Source: a virus. From it: a stretch of 39,840 nt of DNA. The notes below the pieces were generated by a model, which ran no database searches, was not told the origin of the DNA, and was given only the letters and a program-made list of their open reading frames with translations. Below, piece by piece: positions 23,451-30,787 of the stretch. How positions within the stretch are numbered: position 1 is the stretch's first letter; the number at the start of each line of letters is the position of its first letter. The stretch covers positions 1 to 39,840 of the IMG/VR virus record IMGVR_UViG_3300021364_000058; one strand, written 5' to 3'. The position numbers and the translations under genes are program-made.

Positions 23451-23940
23451 TAGGTTCTTCCTTATCAAACACGATAGCATTTGGTTCGTCTATATCAATC
23501 CACAAGTTTCTTGCATCTTCACCTATTTTTCCATCAATCGGACAAGGAGTTCCGGCATACCACATTGCTTGGAATACTCTTTCATCTTGACAAAGCGCTG
23601 ATACAGCAGCTACCTTCATGCCCATGTCATAAAGTGTTTTAGATAGTTTTAATCTTTCACAATTCATGTCACGCACAGTGCTGCCAGCTGATAGTCCTAA
23701 TATCTGCGTCTGCACAGCGCCCGACACACCTACTGTGCATAAATCGCTATTCGATGCACTTATTGCAGGCGAAATAGCACTAGGCGGCGGTGATGTAATG
23801 GTAGTATCTGATGTTGTAGTGGTTGTAACCGTACTTTCGGTTGTCGACTCTGTAACTATTGGATCTGTCTGTGCATGAGCTACTGATGCTGCACATACAA
23901 AACACAAAGCCACAAAATATTTAATAGCTTTATATGCCAT
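23368..23940 (-). CDS. Secreted/membrane-anchored phage protein, conserved type (190 aa)
   Basis: It has a signal peptide (MAYKAIKYFVALCFVCAASV, cleavage after AHA) and a Thr/Ser-rich linker (residues 25-65). A Cys-containing domain follows, with MNCERLKLSKTLYDMGMKVA and ALCQDERVFQAMWYAGTPCP. The C-terminal hydrophobic stretch IIILGFLAFLTFSFLGG could anchor it. The YDMGMKVAA..LCQDERVF.AM pattern is familiar from T4-like marine phages, but the function is not known. Its late leader forms a hairpin with the AUG in the stem. Confidence 0.68.
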   Translation of the reverse strand: MAYKAIKYFVALCFVCAASVAHAQTDPIVTESTTESTVTTTTTSDTTITSPPPSAISPAISASNSDLCTVGVSGAVQTQILGLSAGSTVRDMNCERLKLSKTLYDMGMKVAAVSALCQDERVFQAMWYAGTPCPIDGKIGEDARNLWIDIDEPNAIVFDKEEPNAKRNPESGEIIILGFLAFLTFSFLGG

Positions 23941-23964
23941 ATCATTCTCCCTATATATGACATA
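23933..23964 (-). promoter_or_regulatory. Translation-initiation hairpin: SD in loop, AUG in stem
   Basis: Minus strand TATGTCATAT (23964-23955) pairs with ATATGGCATA (23942-23933) over 10 bp with one G-U. The 12-nt loop holds GGGAG and the gene's ATG lies in the 3' arm. The hairpin begins 1 nt after the TAAATA motif. Confidence 0.6.
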
Positions 23965-23965
23965 C

Positions 23966-23971
23966 TATTTA
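23966..23971 (-). promoter_or_regulatory. Late-type TAAATA motif
   Basis: Minus-strand context GCTAAATAG, 25 nt before the ATG of the 190-residue secreted protein. Confidence 0.57.
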
Positions 23972-23984
23972 GCGGATCAGTATT

Positions 23985-24668
23985 TTATGCAGTGTTTAGC
24001 TCATAGAATCGGTATACTCTGTCCCACCAAGCATTTTTCCATTCTTCAAACTCATCTGGCCAAATATCAAACTGTTGGTATTCTCCTGCTCGCGAGCACA
24101 TAAAAATATGTCCTTCTTTTATATCAGTGCCATAAATTTCATTGTGTGCAATTGCATAAGCAGTTAATTGTAAAAAGTAGTCTTCAACCCATTCTACTTT
24201 CTTAGGCTTGTTTGTCTGTTTAAAGTCCATAATCGAGGGCTGGCCTTTGTAAGTACCTACAAGGTCAGTTGTGCCAGCATACAGATTAGGAACATACAGT
24301 GCTACTTCTGAGCCCCATATTTCATCTACATCAGTCAAAGCATTCATTTTAATTTCTGTTGCCATTGAGAATGCTTGCTGCGCATAAGGATTGCTGCCAG
24401 GGCTAGGCCATTCGCCATGCTCCACATAGTCCTCTAAATACTTGTGCATTCGAGTACCTACGCCTGCTGCTTCAGTAGTAATTTCTCTAGCTTTTGCTTC
24501 ACCGACTCTTTTACGCCAAGCGATTAAATGAGTTTTGTCTTTTGTAGCATCTAAAATTGTTGTTACACTTGCTACTGCATTACCATCTGGTGTTAAGTAT
24601 TTTCTTTGCCCGTTTACACTGGTTCTATCTATTGCTTTATAATCAAACTTGTTCTTTATTAGTGTCAT
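23985..24668 (-). CDS. PD-(D/E)XK exonuclease of the RecB/Cas4-like group
   Basis: A 227-residue nuclease. GTRMHKYLEDYVEHG, then YAGTTDLVGTYKGQPSIMDF with KQTNKPK give the core (Asp, Asp-x-K). YFLQLTAYAIAH is the QxxxY motif that positions the DNA end. This is the single-domain exonuclease common in T4-like marine phages; it probably trims DNA ends in recombination or repair. It overlaps the NfuA gene by 26 nt, so the two share the early promoter at 24991-25018. Exonucleases with this core sometimes carry an Fe-S cluster; no four-Cys set is visible here. Confidence 0.87.
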   Translation of the reverse strand: MTLIKNKFDYKAIDRTSVNGQRKYLTPDGNAVASVTTILDATKDKTHLIAWRKRVGEAKAREITTEAAGVGTRMHKYLEDYVEHGEWPSPGSNPYAQQAFSMATEIKMNALTDVDEIWGSEVALYVPNLYAGTTDLVGTYKGQPSIMDFKQTNKPKKVEWVEDYFLQLTAYAIAHNEIYGTDIKEGHIFMCSRAGEYQQFDIWPDEFEEWKNAWWDRVYRFYELNTA

Positions 24669-24984
24669 CTATTTCGTCTTCGTCCCAATTATAAAAATCC
24701 ATACTAGAATAAAATGGATCAACATTACTATTAGGATCGTCTTGTGCATCTACTTCTTTAATTTCTGGGATATAATGCATTAACATATTTTCAATGCCCA
24801 TTTTAAGAGTCATAGTGCTGCCAGCACATCCGCTACATGCACCGCCTAGCTCTAGCAAAAGTCTACCATCATTGAATTCTAAAAATTCAATATTGCCTCC
24901 GTGGCCAGCAACTGCCGGCTTGACTTTTTCTTCAATAAGAAGTTTAATCTCTGCTACAATATCGTCGTGGTTACGTTCAGTCAT
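24643..24984 (-). CDS. NfuA/NifU C-terminal-type Fe-S cluster carrier
   Basis: A 113-residue protein. VKPAVAGHGGNIEFLEF and LGGACSGCAGSTMTLKMGIE are the NifU C-terminal domain, with the CxxC that holds a bridging [4Fe-4S] cluster between two subunits. NMLMHYIPEIKEV completes the domain; an acidic tail follows. It delivers Fe-S clusters to apoproteins. The -10 TATAAT is 6 nt from the ATG and there is no SD, so the mRNA is predicted to be leaderless. It is co-transcribed with the exonuclease. Confidence 0.9.
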   Translation of the reverse strand: MTERNHDDIVAEIKLLIEEKVKPAVAGHGGNIEFLEFNDGRLLLELGGACSGCAGSTMTLKMGIENMLMHYIPEIKEVDAQDDPNSNVDPFYSSMDFYNWDEDEIDDTNKEQV

Positions 24985-24990
24985 AATTCT

Positions 24991-25018
24991 ATTATACGGT
25001 AAAATAATTAAAAGTCAA
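24991..25018 (-). promoter_or_regulatory. Early promoter giving a leaderless nfuA mRNA
   Basis: Minus strand: -35 TTGACT (25013-25018), 16 bp, -10 TATAAT (24991-24996), then AGAATT and the ATG. The expected start nucleotide is the A of the ATG. Confidence 0.78.
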
Positions 25019-25024
25019 CTAAAA

Positions 25025-25414
25025 TTAGTCTTCTAGTTGTTTAGCTGCTGCTTGTGCTGCTGCTGGATCATCTTTTGCATCATAATCCTGCATGCGCTTT
25101 TCTTGATCAGCAGGCAAAGTCATTTGCTGATCTGTTTTCAATTCTATTCCGTCCTTATCAAATTGTTTAACAATTTTTTGAATTCGGTTGTCTTGATCGT
25201 ATGCGTTGTTAAATGTATCAAAAGTAAACTGTTGCGCTCCTGCATTCGTCATTAAACGATTTAAATCTAAATTTATCACATTAGGCTTAGGATTTTTAAT
25301 TCCATCAAAGTGAAGATACACAGGTTTTTCATCAGCATCGGCGTTGCCTTGCACAGTCACAAGAATTTGATAGAGTAGATCTGTATTTTCTCGCAGGATT
25401 TCTGCAAAGCGCAT
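25025..25414 (-). CDS. Phage protein with capsid-targeting-like N terminus (129 aa)
   Basis: It begins MRFAEILRE/N, fitting an M-[KR]-x-x-[DE] targeting peptide with an L-R-E cleavage site at residue 9. The rest is acidic with a Gln/Ala-rich helical tail. No family was recognised. It overlaps the next upstream gene by 1 nt and so belongs with the probable virion genes. Confidence 0.65.
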   Translation of the reverse strand: MRFAEILRENTDLLYQILVTVQGNADADEKPVYLHFDGIKNPKPNVINLDLNRLMTNAGAQQFTFDTFNNAYDQDNRIQKIVKQFDKDGIELKTDQQMTLPADQEKRMQDYDAKDDPAAAQAAAKQLED

Positions 25415-26352
25415 TATTTGAACTGCTTTCCGCTGATACCCATATCTGTTATAGCCTTAATTGCAAGGTTAATTTGTTTCTCAGCTTCTGGGTGCTTTTT
25501 CAACATCATTTCAAGCATGTATAACATTTTTGCTCTCATTGCAGGTTGACTTTGAGCTTTTTTTATAATTGGTCTAAGGCCATATGGGTCAGGATTTCCG
25601 TAACCTTCATATGCTTTTTTCTTCTTCTTTTTGCCGTAGCCTTCGCTCATTATAGTGCCAAGTCTACGTGAAAGATCAACTGATTCTCTACGTGTGCGGT
25701 CTGCTGGCTCATCCCCACCGGCTGCGGCAGCAGCAGCACCAAACTCATCGTCTGTAGGTATATCTTCATCACCTGGGCCTTCTATGTCAGCACCCATGTC
25801 CATATCAGGTGCGCCCATTGGCTCTACTGGACCGCCTTCGCCTGTAAGTATACCAACACTTGCAACTAGCTGTTCTCTAGATTGTTCCATTGCAGCATAT
25901 AAACTTTCTAGTGCAGGTTTTACAACGTCTTGGTATTGTTGTGCTGTGTCGGCTCCCATTTCATCACGGATGTCGTCAGCTAGTTCTAGCATAGCTTTAC
26001 TCTGTGCTTCTGCTGTGTCTTCCATCCAGTTAGTAACTTTGTTTACCATGTCTCTAGATGCCATTACTATACCAGCTCTGTCTTCAGCGCCTTCTATTAA
26101 AGCTTTGCGATCTATTATCTCAGCTTCGAGTATTTCTAAAAACAGTTGATTCTTTTGATATACATCTGACTGTGTATAATCAAAATTATTTCCTTCTACA
26201 AGTTTACTTACTTTTTCTTGTAGAGTAGACTGCATTGCTAGTAGTTGATTCAAAGAATACTCGTCTAACTCAACATCAATATTAAATCTTTCAACAAGAT
26301 TGTCTTTTAAATTTGTTAAAGTTGGCTTTTTATTCATATCTTTTATGTTCAT
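25414..26352 (-). CDS. Probable virion or prohead-core protein of T4-like marine phages (312 aa)
   Basis: Residues 5-160 are helical (YSLNQLLAMQSTLQEKVSKL, ASRDMVNKVTNWMEDTAEAQ, ALESLYAAMEQSREQLVASV). An acidic Gly/Ala/Asp-rich stretch with seven Ala in two runs follows (about 175-215). A basic segment with six Lys in a row and a helical C-terminal domain end it (MLYMLEMMLKKHPEAEKQIN). The layout is familiar from uncharacterised structural proteins of cyanophages and SAR11 myophages. A late-type motif lies 24 nt upstream. Confidence 0.68.
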   Translation of the reverse strand: MNIKDMNKKPTLTNLKDNLVERFNIDVELDEYSLNQLLAMQSTLQEKVSKLVEGNNFDYTQSDVYQKNQLFLEILEAEIIDRKALIEGAEDRAGIVMASRDMVNKVTNWMEDTAEAQSKAMLELADDIRDEMGADTAQQYQDVVKPALESLYAAMEQSREQLVASVGILTGEGGPVEPMGAPDMDMGADIEGPGDEDIPTDDEFGAAAAAAGGDEPADRTRRESVDLSRRLGTIMSEGYGKKKKKKAYEGYGNPDPYGLRPIIKKAQSQPAMRAKMLYMLEMMLKKHPEAEKQINLAIKAITDMGISGKQFK

Positions 26353-26376
26353 GGTGCTGCTTCCAATTGTTTAGTA

Positions 26377-26382
26377 TATTTA
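26377..26382 (-). promoter_or_regulatory. Late-type TAAATA motif
   Basis: Minus-strand context GATAAATATA, 24 nt before the ATG of the 312-residue gene; GGAAG lies between. Confidence 0.55.
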
Positions 26383-26790
26383 TCAATTTGTATGTAAAAT
26401 ATCTAACAGTTCAGATACTGCATTATCAATTTTTGCAGTACTTACATCTATTCTTACATCAAGCACAGATTGTGCTAGTGAATCTTTTGATTTCTTGCTT
26501 GCGTTTTTATAAAACAAGCAGTCATTAAAATTCTTATGTATAATATTATCTAATTTTTTTATTTGGAAAAGTTTGTCCTCGTGAGTATTAGATAACTTTG
26601 CTAAAGTAATTGCTGCTACTTTTGAAAATGTCTCAGCTACAAATTTTTTGTTATAAAAAGTTTTATACCCATATTTGACTTTTCTTACGCAAGAACGTCC
26701 TATGTAGATGTTATTTCCTTTTTGATAAGGAATATTGGAAACATCTACGCTATTCAGGAGCTCTTTTAAATGGGGTATGACAGTATTCAT
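26383..26790 (-). CDS. Basic phage protein, unknown (135 aa)
   Basis: A 135-residue Lys-rich protein (NIYIGRSCVRKVKYGYKTFY, YKNASKKSKD) with a mixed alpha/beta pattern. No family was recognised. It overlaps the 77-residue gene upstream by 41 nt in the same operon. Confidence 0.6.
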   Translation of the reverse strand: MNTVIPHLKELLNSVDVSNIPYQKGNNIYIGRSCVRKVKYGYKTFYNKKFVAETFSKVAAITLAKLSNTHEDKLFQIKKLDNIIHKNFNDCLFYKNASKKSKDSLAQSVLDVRIDVSTAKIDNAVSELLDILHTN

Positions 26791-26983
26791 TTCGCTTTAC
26801 CAGTATATGTCCGTCTTCTTTTATTTTATTTACTAGATTTTTACGTTCTAGAGTGTTAAATATGACTTCTTCACGTTCTGTCAAACTGTCGATAGGAACT
26901 GGCAATCCAAGTTTATTCAATAGATCTTGTTCTTCGTTTGATCGTTGAATCTCGTAACTAAGGATTAGTTCGTTGATCTTCAT
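26750..26983 (-). CDS. Small phage protein (77 aa)
   Basis: It begins MKINELILSYEIQRSNEEQD, which shares the M-K-x-x-E start of the putative packaged proteins but lacks a clear (L/I)-x-E cleavage site. The rest resembles a short winged-helix or helical region (PIDSLTEREEVIFNTLERKN). It overlaps the upstream stop by 4 nt. Confidence 0.62.
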   Translation of the reverse strand: MKINELILSYEIQRSNEEQDLLNKLGLPVPIDSLTEREEVIFNTLERKNLVNKIKEDGHILVKRNEYCHTPFKRAPE

Positions 26984-27282
26984 GTGGCTACGCCTGTGGT
27001 TGGTGTAGTAGCAGTAGGCATAGTTTGTGCTGTCGGCGCAGTGGTAGGTGTTGTTTGTGCCGGCTGAACAGCTTTTGAATTTTGTGCTGCTATCACTGCC
27101 TGTGCAGCCTTTCTTTCTTGGCGTTGCAGTTCTGGCAATTCTTCTGTTTGTGCTTTACGTATTTCATCACGCTTGACTCGCACTGCCTCCCTCGCCTGCT
27201 GCAAAGCTGTGTTTGCTGCTAGTACAGGGTCTTGCTCTTGTAGCACATCTTCTTGCTCTTTTAATAGATCTATAACTTTCAT
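26980..27282 (-). CDS. Phage protein with capsid-targeting-like start and Thr/Pro/Ala-rich tail (100 aa)
   Basis: It begins MKVIDLLKE/Q (cleavage-like L-K-E at residue 9). A charged helix (residues 20-65) and a PTT/PTA-repeat tail follow (TTPTTAPTAQTMPTATTPTT). No family was recognised. It overlaps both neighbours by 4 nt. Confidence 0.65.
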   Translation of the reverse strand: MKVIDLLKEQEDVLQEQDPVLAANTALQQAREAVRVKRDEIRKAQTEELPELQRQERKAAQAVIAAQNSKAVQPAQTTPTTAPTAQTMPTATTPTTGVAT

Positions 27283-27536
27283 CTTCTTTTATTCAACCCT
27301 TGTGCTAATCTTTTACTTGCTGGATTAATGCGTTTTGTGCGCTTTGCTCGTCTTGCCATTACCTTGCCTAGTCTTGCTCTAGTAACTTTCATTCGTGCAC
27401 TTCGTGCCACGTTAGGAGCAGCATGGCATGCTGTGGGAGAAGAAACAATGCGTCCGTGTCGCTTTCCACCACTACATCTATATTTACGTACTAAAGTTTG
27501 ACCTTTTCGTCCCCAAATTTGTTTTGCTTCTTGCAT
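27279..27536 (-). CDS. Small, very basic phage protein (85 aa)
   Basis: About a third of residues are Lys/Arg: QIWGRKGQTLVRKYRCSGGK, then RMKVTRARLGKVMARRAKRT and NPASKRLAQGLNKRR. The WGRKG...RKYRC..G.R.GR segment is familiar from small basic proteins of T4-like marine phages. DNA binding inside the head or in the core is plausible, not shown. Confidence 0.7.
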   Translation of the reverse strand: MQEAKQIWGRKGQTLVRKYRCSGGKRHGRIVSSPTACHAAPNVARSARMKVTRARLGKVMARRAKRTKRINPASKRLAQGLNKRR

Positions 27537-27540
27537 TTGC

Positions 27541-27795
27541 TTATCCTAACTGAAATATTAGCACAACTATAGTAGATAACAATCCTGCCATTATAGTGCC
27601 AGAGGCTGTAATAATAGTGCCAATCACAGTTTTATTATTACGCTGTATAACTTCATTTTGTGATTGAATCAATTCATGCACTTTTGTTACACTCTCCTCT
27701 ACCTGCTCTAGTCTACTTTCTAAAAACTCGTAGCGTTGAGCACATAAGTCTACATGCGCTTCTAAATTTTCTTTTTCTAAACTTGTAGTGCTCAT
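27541..27795 (-). CDS. XhlA/holin-accessory-like coiled-coil membrane protein (84 aa)
   Basis: Residues 5-50 form a coil (LEAHVDLCAQRYEFLESRLE, VTKVHELIQSQNEVI) and the C terminus is one membrane span (VIGTIITASGTIMAGLLSTI). This is the layout of the small phage XhlA/DUF7201-like family, sometimes linked to lysis. A late-type motif lies 20 nt upstream and AGGAA precedes the ATG. Confidence 0.65.
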   Translation of the reverse strand: MSTTSLEKENLEAHVDLCAQRYEFLESRLEQVEESVTKVHELIQSQNEVIQRNNKTVIGTIITASGTIMAGLLSTIVVLIFQLG

Positions 27796-27815
27796 TGATA
27801 TTCCTAATGATAATA

Positions 27816-27821
27816 TATTTA
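27816..27821 (-). promoter_or_regulatory. Late-type TAAATA motif
   Basis: Minus-strand context GCATAAATAT, 20 nt before the ATG of the XhlA-like gene and overlapping the stop of the upstream gene. A weak 5-bp hairpin (TCATT/AATGA) would enclose AGGA and include the AUG. Confidence 0.48.
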
Positions 27822-28202
27822 TGCTACATTTAGAAAAAGAATATTCTGTAGTTCATTGTCTTGGGTGTAAAAGCAAGGAATAGCAAATTCCACAGTTTCG
27901 TCTAGATCTATTAAAAAAGGCACTAGATCAAAGTCATTAATTAACATGTCTAATGTAATAGAATCAGGTATGTTAGGTTCAAATTCAATTACCCAAACTT
28001 TCTGTGTGCCTTTGTATCTCGATCCAAATTGCGTATCACAATCTTCGTCTTTTATCAAAAAATGAATGTTTTCAGGATTAGCTCTAAGTCCAATGGTTTG
28101 AATTACTGTGTCGCAGTTATCTTGTTGAAAAGATTCTTTATTATGTCGTCGACGGATACCTGTGTCAGTAATGTCAACAAGGGTTTTTACTTGAAAGCGC
28201 AT
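27819..28202 (-). CDS. Phage protein of the marine T4-like core set, unknown (127 aa)
   Basis: It begins MRFQVKTLVDITDTGIRRRH, followed by VIQTIGLRANPENI and a strand-rich C-terminal half (KVWVIEFEPN, LDMLINDFDLVPFLIDLDET). The reading is familiar from T4-like marine phages, but no function is known. The TAAATA motif ends 4 nt before the ATG with no SD, so the mRNA may be leaderless. Confidence 0.68.
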   Translation of the reverse strand: MRFQVKTLVDITDTGIRRRHNKESFQQDNCDTVIQTIGLRANPENIHFLIKDEDCDTQFGSRYKGTQKVWVIEFEPNIPDSITLDMLINDFDLVPFLIDLDETVEFAIPCFYTQDNELQNILFLNVA

Positions 28203-28206
28203 CAAC

Positions 28207-28212
28207 TATTTA
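28207..28212 (-). promoter_or_regulatory. Late-type TAAATA motif abutting a start codon
   Basis: Minus-strand context CTTAAATAGTTG then ATG; 4 nt separate the hexamer from the start codon. Confidence 0.45.
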
Positions 28213-28219
28213 AGTCATA

Positions 28220-28252
28220 AAAAAAGCGCCACTGTAAAAGTGACGCTTTTTT
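28220..28252 (-). terminator. Bidirectional-looking terminator
   Basis: Minus strand GCGTCACT, loop TTTAC, AGTGGCGC then a run of T; one G-U in an 8-bp GC-rich stem, flanked by A/T runs. It ends the transcript of the 118-residue virion gene. Confidence 0.8.
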
Positions 28253-28272
28253 ATTCAACACAAATAAGCTTA

Positions 28273-28629
28273 TTATGCTACAGTGATGCTTGTTCCTAGT
28301 GTACAAGCTGTGTCTGTACCACAACCATCTAGCGCACCAACTCGTGCAGCAATAGAAGCTGCGTCTGAGTGGCTTGCATCCATAATTAGGTGTACAACAC
28401 CAGTACCAGCGTTTGCACCAAACACTAGTAGTGGGTTAAGTTCTCTTAGAATAGTATCATATACAGAACCATAAGCAGCGTCTACAGCACGTAGGTCAAC
28501 TGCTGTGTTGTCGCCGTTAGATGTAGAACGAACAGTTAGCAGGAAGCTTTGTACCTGGTTTGTTGAAATCAGTGAGTTTACCGCATGGGTACCACCGTTA
28601 GCTGGGGTTACGTCAAATGTTACAGCCAT
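28273..28629 (-). CDS. Probable virion protein (118 aa)
   Basis: A 118-residue Ala/Thr/Gly/Ser-rich, low-Lys protein (FDVTPANGGTHAVNSLISTN, LVFGANAGTGVVHLIMDASH). Codon use looks optimised, and the gene stands alone between a strong late motif with a leader hairpin and a strong terminator. That is the setting of an abundant structural protein. No family was recognised. Confidence 0.68.
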   Translation of the reverse strand: MAVTFDVTPANGGTHAVNSLISTNQVQSFLLTVRSTSNGDNTAVDLRAVDAAYGSVYDTILRELNPLLVFGANAGTGVVHLIMDASHSDAASIAARVGALDGCGTDTACTLGTSITVA

Positions 28630-28650
28630 TTTTTATCTCCTAAAATGTTT

Positions 28651-28669
28651 CAAGATCGGAATGATCTTG
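28651..28669 (-). repeat. Leader hairpin of the 118-residue virion gene
   Basis: CAAGATC, 5-nt loop, GATCTTG: a perfect 7-bp stem about 7 nt after the late motif. It may stabilise the 5' end; the SD (AGGAG) is outside it. Confidence 0.6.
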
Positions 28670-28676
28670 TTAAAAG

Positions 28677-28682
28677 TATTTA
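28677..28682 (-). promoter_or_regulatory. Late-type TAAATA motif
   Basis: Minus-strand context GCTAAATAC, 47 nt before the ATG of the 118-residue gene. Confidence 0.57.
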
Positions 28683-28715
28683 GCAAGATAATAAAAAAAA
28701 CTGGTTTTGACTAAT

Positions 28716-29597
28716 TTATTTGTTAGATTTTTTAATTCTACTGTGTAGAACTTTAAGCTGCTGTATAGCTGTTGGTCCCGCTTGAATAAAGTCATGAATC
28801 ATCTTAATAATAGGCAAATAACTTTGTATATAATTCAGTGGAGAATTAGTGTTTTTGAACGAACGTTCAACAAATTTGTGAGCTAATACCATGTTGTCGC
28901 TGCCTACAAGCATTCTGTAGTATGCCATATCTTTAGTAGATCCTGCATCAAAGTCAGCTTGGCTTATTTCAATTTCTGTATCCCTTACAGAACTTACTTC
29001 TAAACGATTTTTGCCTACCCATCGAGAAAAGTCATCTATAATATCACTAGAGCGTAGTTTTGCTCGAGCAGCAAATAAAAGTTTGGTTACTACTTCTTTG
29101 CGCTGTTGCACAGAAATTTTTGTATAGTTTGCTAGTAATCTACGTATAAAACTATAATCTGATATCTGTGCCGCAAGACTTTTTTGTAGTTCATAAAATA
29201 AACTGTATGAATTTATTTTAGGATCTCTTGGATTATTTTTAATTTGTGTTAGATGTCCAGCAAGTGTTGCGATAGGTAAATGTGTATTACGTCTAACTTT
29301 TTTAGCTGCACCTGGATCTTTCAACTTATCCATTGCTGCGTTATCGCCAGTTACAAAATATATGAAATTGTAAAGGTCAGTATTTGCAATTTTAAACATT
29401 TTATAACCGTTGTAGTCTAAAGTTTTATCTAAATACCTATTAAGAAAATTATCATTTTCATTATCGTATCGCATTACTTCAATAATACATACAGTCAAAA
29501 ACAATTTTTCACAGCAGTCGGAATATGTAAGTGATTTTTGATCACTTTCATTTCGCACCATTCGTGCTTCGTGTATTTCTTTAATGAACTCCATCAT
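28716..29597 (-). CDS. Phage protein of unknown function, last gene of the nucleotidyltransferase operon (293 aa)
   Basis: A helical, basic 293-residue protein. It begins MMEFIKEIHE/A, a possible targeting peptide with an I-H-E site. The middle (KVRRNTHLPIATLAGHLTQI, FIRRLLANYTKISVQQRKEV) and the end (SPLNYIQSYLPIIKMIHDFI) are helical. No domain was recognised. It overlaps the ligase-like gene by 4 nt and is probably made with it. Confidence 0.62.
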   Translation of the reverse strand: MMEFIKEIHEARMVRNESDQKSLTYSDCCEKLFLTVCIIEVMRYDNENDNFLNRYLDKTLDYNGYKMFKIANTDLYNFIYFVTGDNAAMDKLKDPGAAKKVRRNTHLPIATLAGHLTQIKNNPRDPKINSYSLFYELQKSLAAQISDYSFIRRLLANYTKISVQQRKEVVTKLLFAARAKLRSSDIIDDFSRWVGKNRLEVSSVRDTEIEISQADFDAGSTKDMAYYRMLVGSDNMVLAHKFVERSFKNTNSPLNYIQSYLPIIKMIHDFIQAGPTAIQQLKVLHSRIKKSNK

Positions 29598-30787
29598 TTT
29601 ATGCCGCTCAGCTTTTGGATTTGATTTAGCTCAATGCTCTTTGCTTCTCTTTGCACTTGCCTATTAGCAGCAGTGAAACCCGATCTATCAACTAATTTTA
29701 TAGCACCTTGACTATGATCTAACACATATCCTTCGCCGCCCGAAGCATCACCAATTGTCGCTTTAATAGCTGTATTATGTGAGTCAAACTGCTTGATTAT
29801 ATCATTTTTAATTTGCATAATTTGATCTACAATTTTCCACATACCACTAAACGCACTTTGATGCTCAGTAATATACTGTTGAATACGCTGCTGTTTAGCA
29901 GGTGACACTTTGCTAGTGCCTAGCCAATTTACAAAATCAGATCCTAGATTTGTAAGACCGCTGTCTACTTTTCTATTAAGATAGGTATAGAAAATCATAG
30001 GCAGGTCTTTCATCTTTAATCTTGTTAATCGTTCGGTATTCAACATATCGTCGATTTGTGCACCATATTGTGTAATACCACTATTTGCATCATTTACATG
30101 ACTGTCGTTGACATTAGGTGCACGTTCAACAGTTACAGGAGGAAAATACAGTACTTCACCTGTATTCATTTGATTGAGTATACTTTGAGGCACCGTAGAA
30201 TCTTTACCGTCGGGTGTCATAAACCTGTGCACCACTACTCCACTTTTACTAGCTGCTATGTTTTTTCCTATTTCACTCGATGCATCAATAGAGTAGGTAA
30301 CAATATTAGGCGTGAATACAAAGTTACCATTTTGTTGAGGTGGAGTATCAAAATACAGTAGGTCACCTTTTAAATATCCTATTACATGCTGAGGAAAACT
30401 TTTTTCATAAAGGTTATAAAGAGCAGACATCTTACTTGCAAATATTTTTTGTGCTTCTGCGTTATTTGGGTTACGTCTACTAAACATTGCATTTACTGCG
30501 GCAGCGCTTGTGGGCTTACCGTCGTAACCTTTAGCTGCAAAGCCACTTTTATCTGTTAAAACAAAATCACCGTTTTCATTGCGTCCAAAAATTATAGCCG
30601 GCGATCCGTCCCACTTGATAGTAACATCTTTGTGCCTGCCTTGTTCTAAACCTTTTAGCGCATCAACTGCACGAAGTGCACCTTTAGACCCTTCCCAAAA
30701 AATTAAATCTTCTGCGTGTTGTATACGTGCTTCTGCACCTTCATTCAAGGTAAACTTAACATCTTCAAATAGTTCTATAACTTTCAT
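29594..30787 (-). CDS. Ligase-like nucleotidyltransferase (DUF6267-like) with capsid-targeting-like N terminus
   Basis: A 397-residue protein. DVTIKWDGSPAIIFGRNENG (Lys58-x-Asp60-Gly61) resembles motif I (KxDG) of ATP-dependent DNA/RNA ligases. LTDKSGFAAKGYDGKP follows, and near the end GGEGYVLDHSQGAIKLVDR (about 350-368) resembles motifs IV and V. The N terminus MKVIELFE/D fits a targeting peptide. It could seal or adenylylate nucleic-acid ends. It directly follows a Pol-beta-type nucleotidyltransferase gene (TAATG overlap). The ligase link is by motifs only, and activity is unproved. Confidence 0.65.
   Translation of the reverse strand: MKVIELFEDVKFTLNEGAEARIQHAEDLIFWEGSKGALRAVDALKGLEQGRHKDVTIKWDGSPAIIFGRNENGDFVLTDKSGFAAKGYDGKPTSAAAVNAMFSRRNPNNAEAQKIFASKMSALYNLYEKSFPQHVIGYLKGDLLYFDTPPQQNGNFVFTPNIVTYSIDASSEIGKNIAASKSGVVVHRFMTPDGKDSTVPQSILNQMNTGEVLYFPPVTVERAPNVNDSHVNDANSGITQYGAQIDDMLNTERLTRLKMKDLPMIFYTYLNRKVDSGLTNLGSDFVNWLGTSKVSPAKQQRIQQYITEHQSAFSGMWKIVDQIMQIKNDIIKQFDSHNTAIKATIGDASGGEGYVLDHSQGAIKLVDRSGFTAANRQVQREAKSIELNQIQKLSGIK

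Noticed and set aside
25655-25760. CRISPR or tandem DNA repeat
   Set aside because: Ala/Gly codon repetition in a linker; no regular repeat-spacer structure.
25655-26149. Plus-strand 164-codon open frame rich in Ser/Pro/Ala
   Set aside because: Antisense image of the Ala/Gly/Asp-rich region of the 312-residue gene; no SD and no coding logic.
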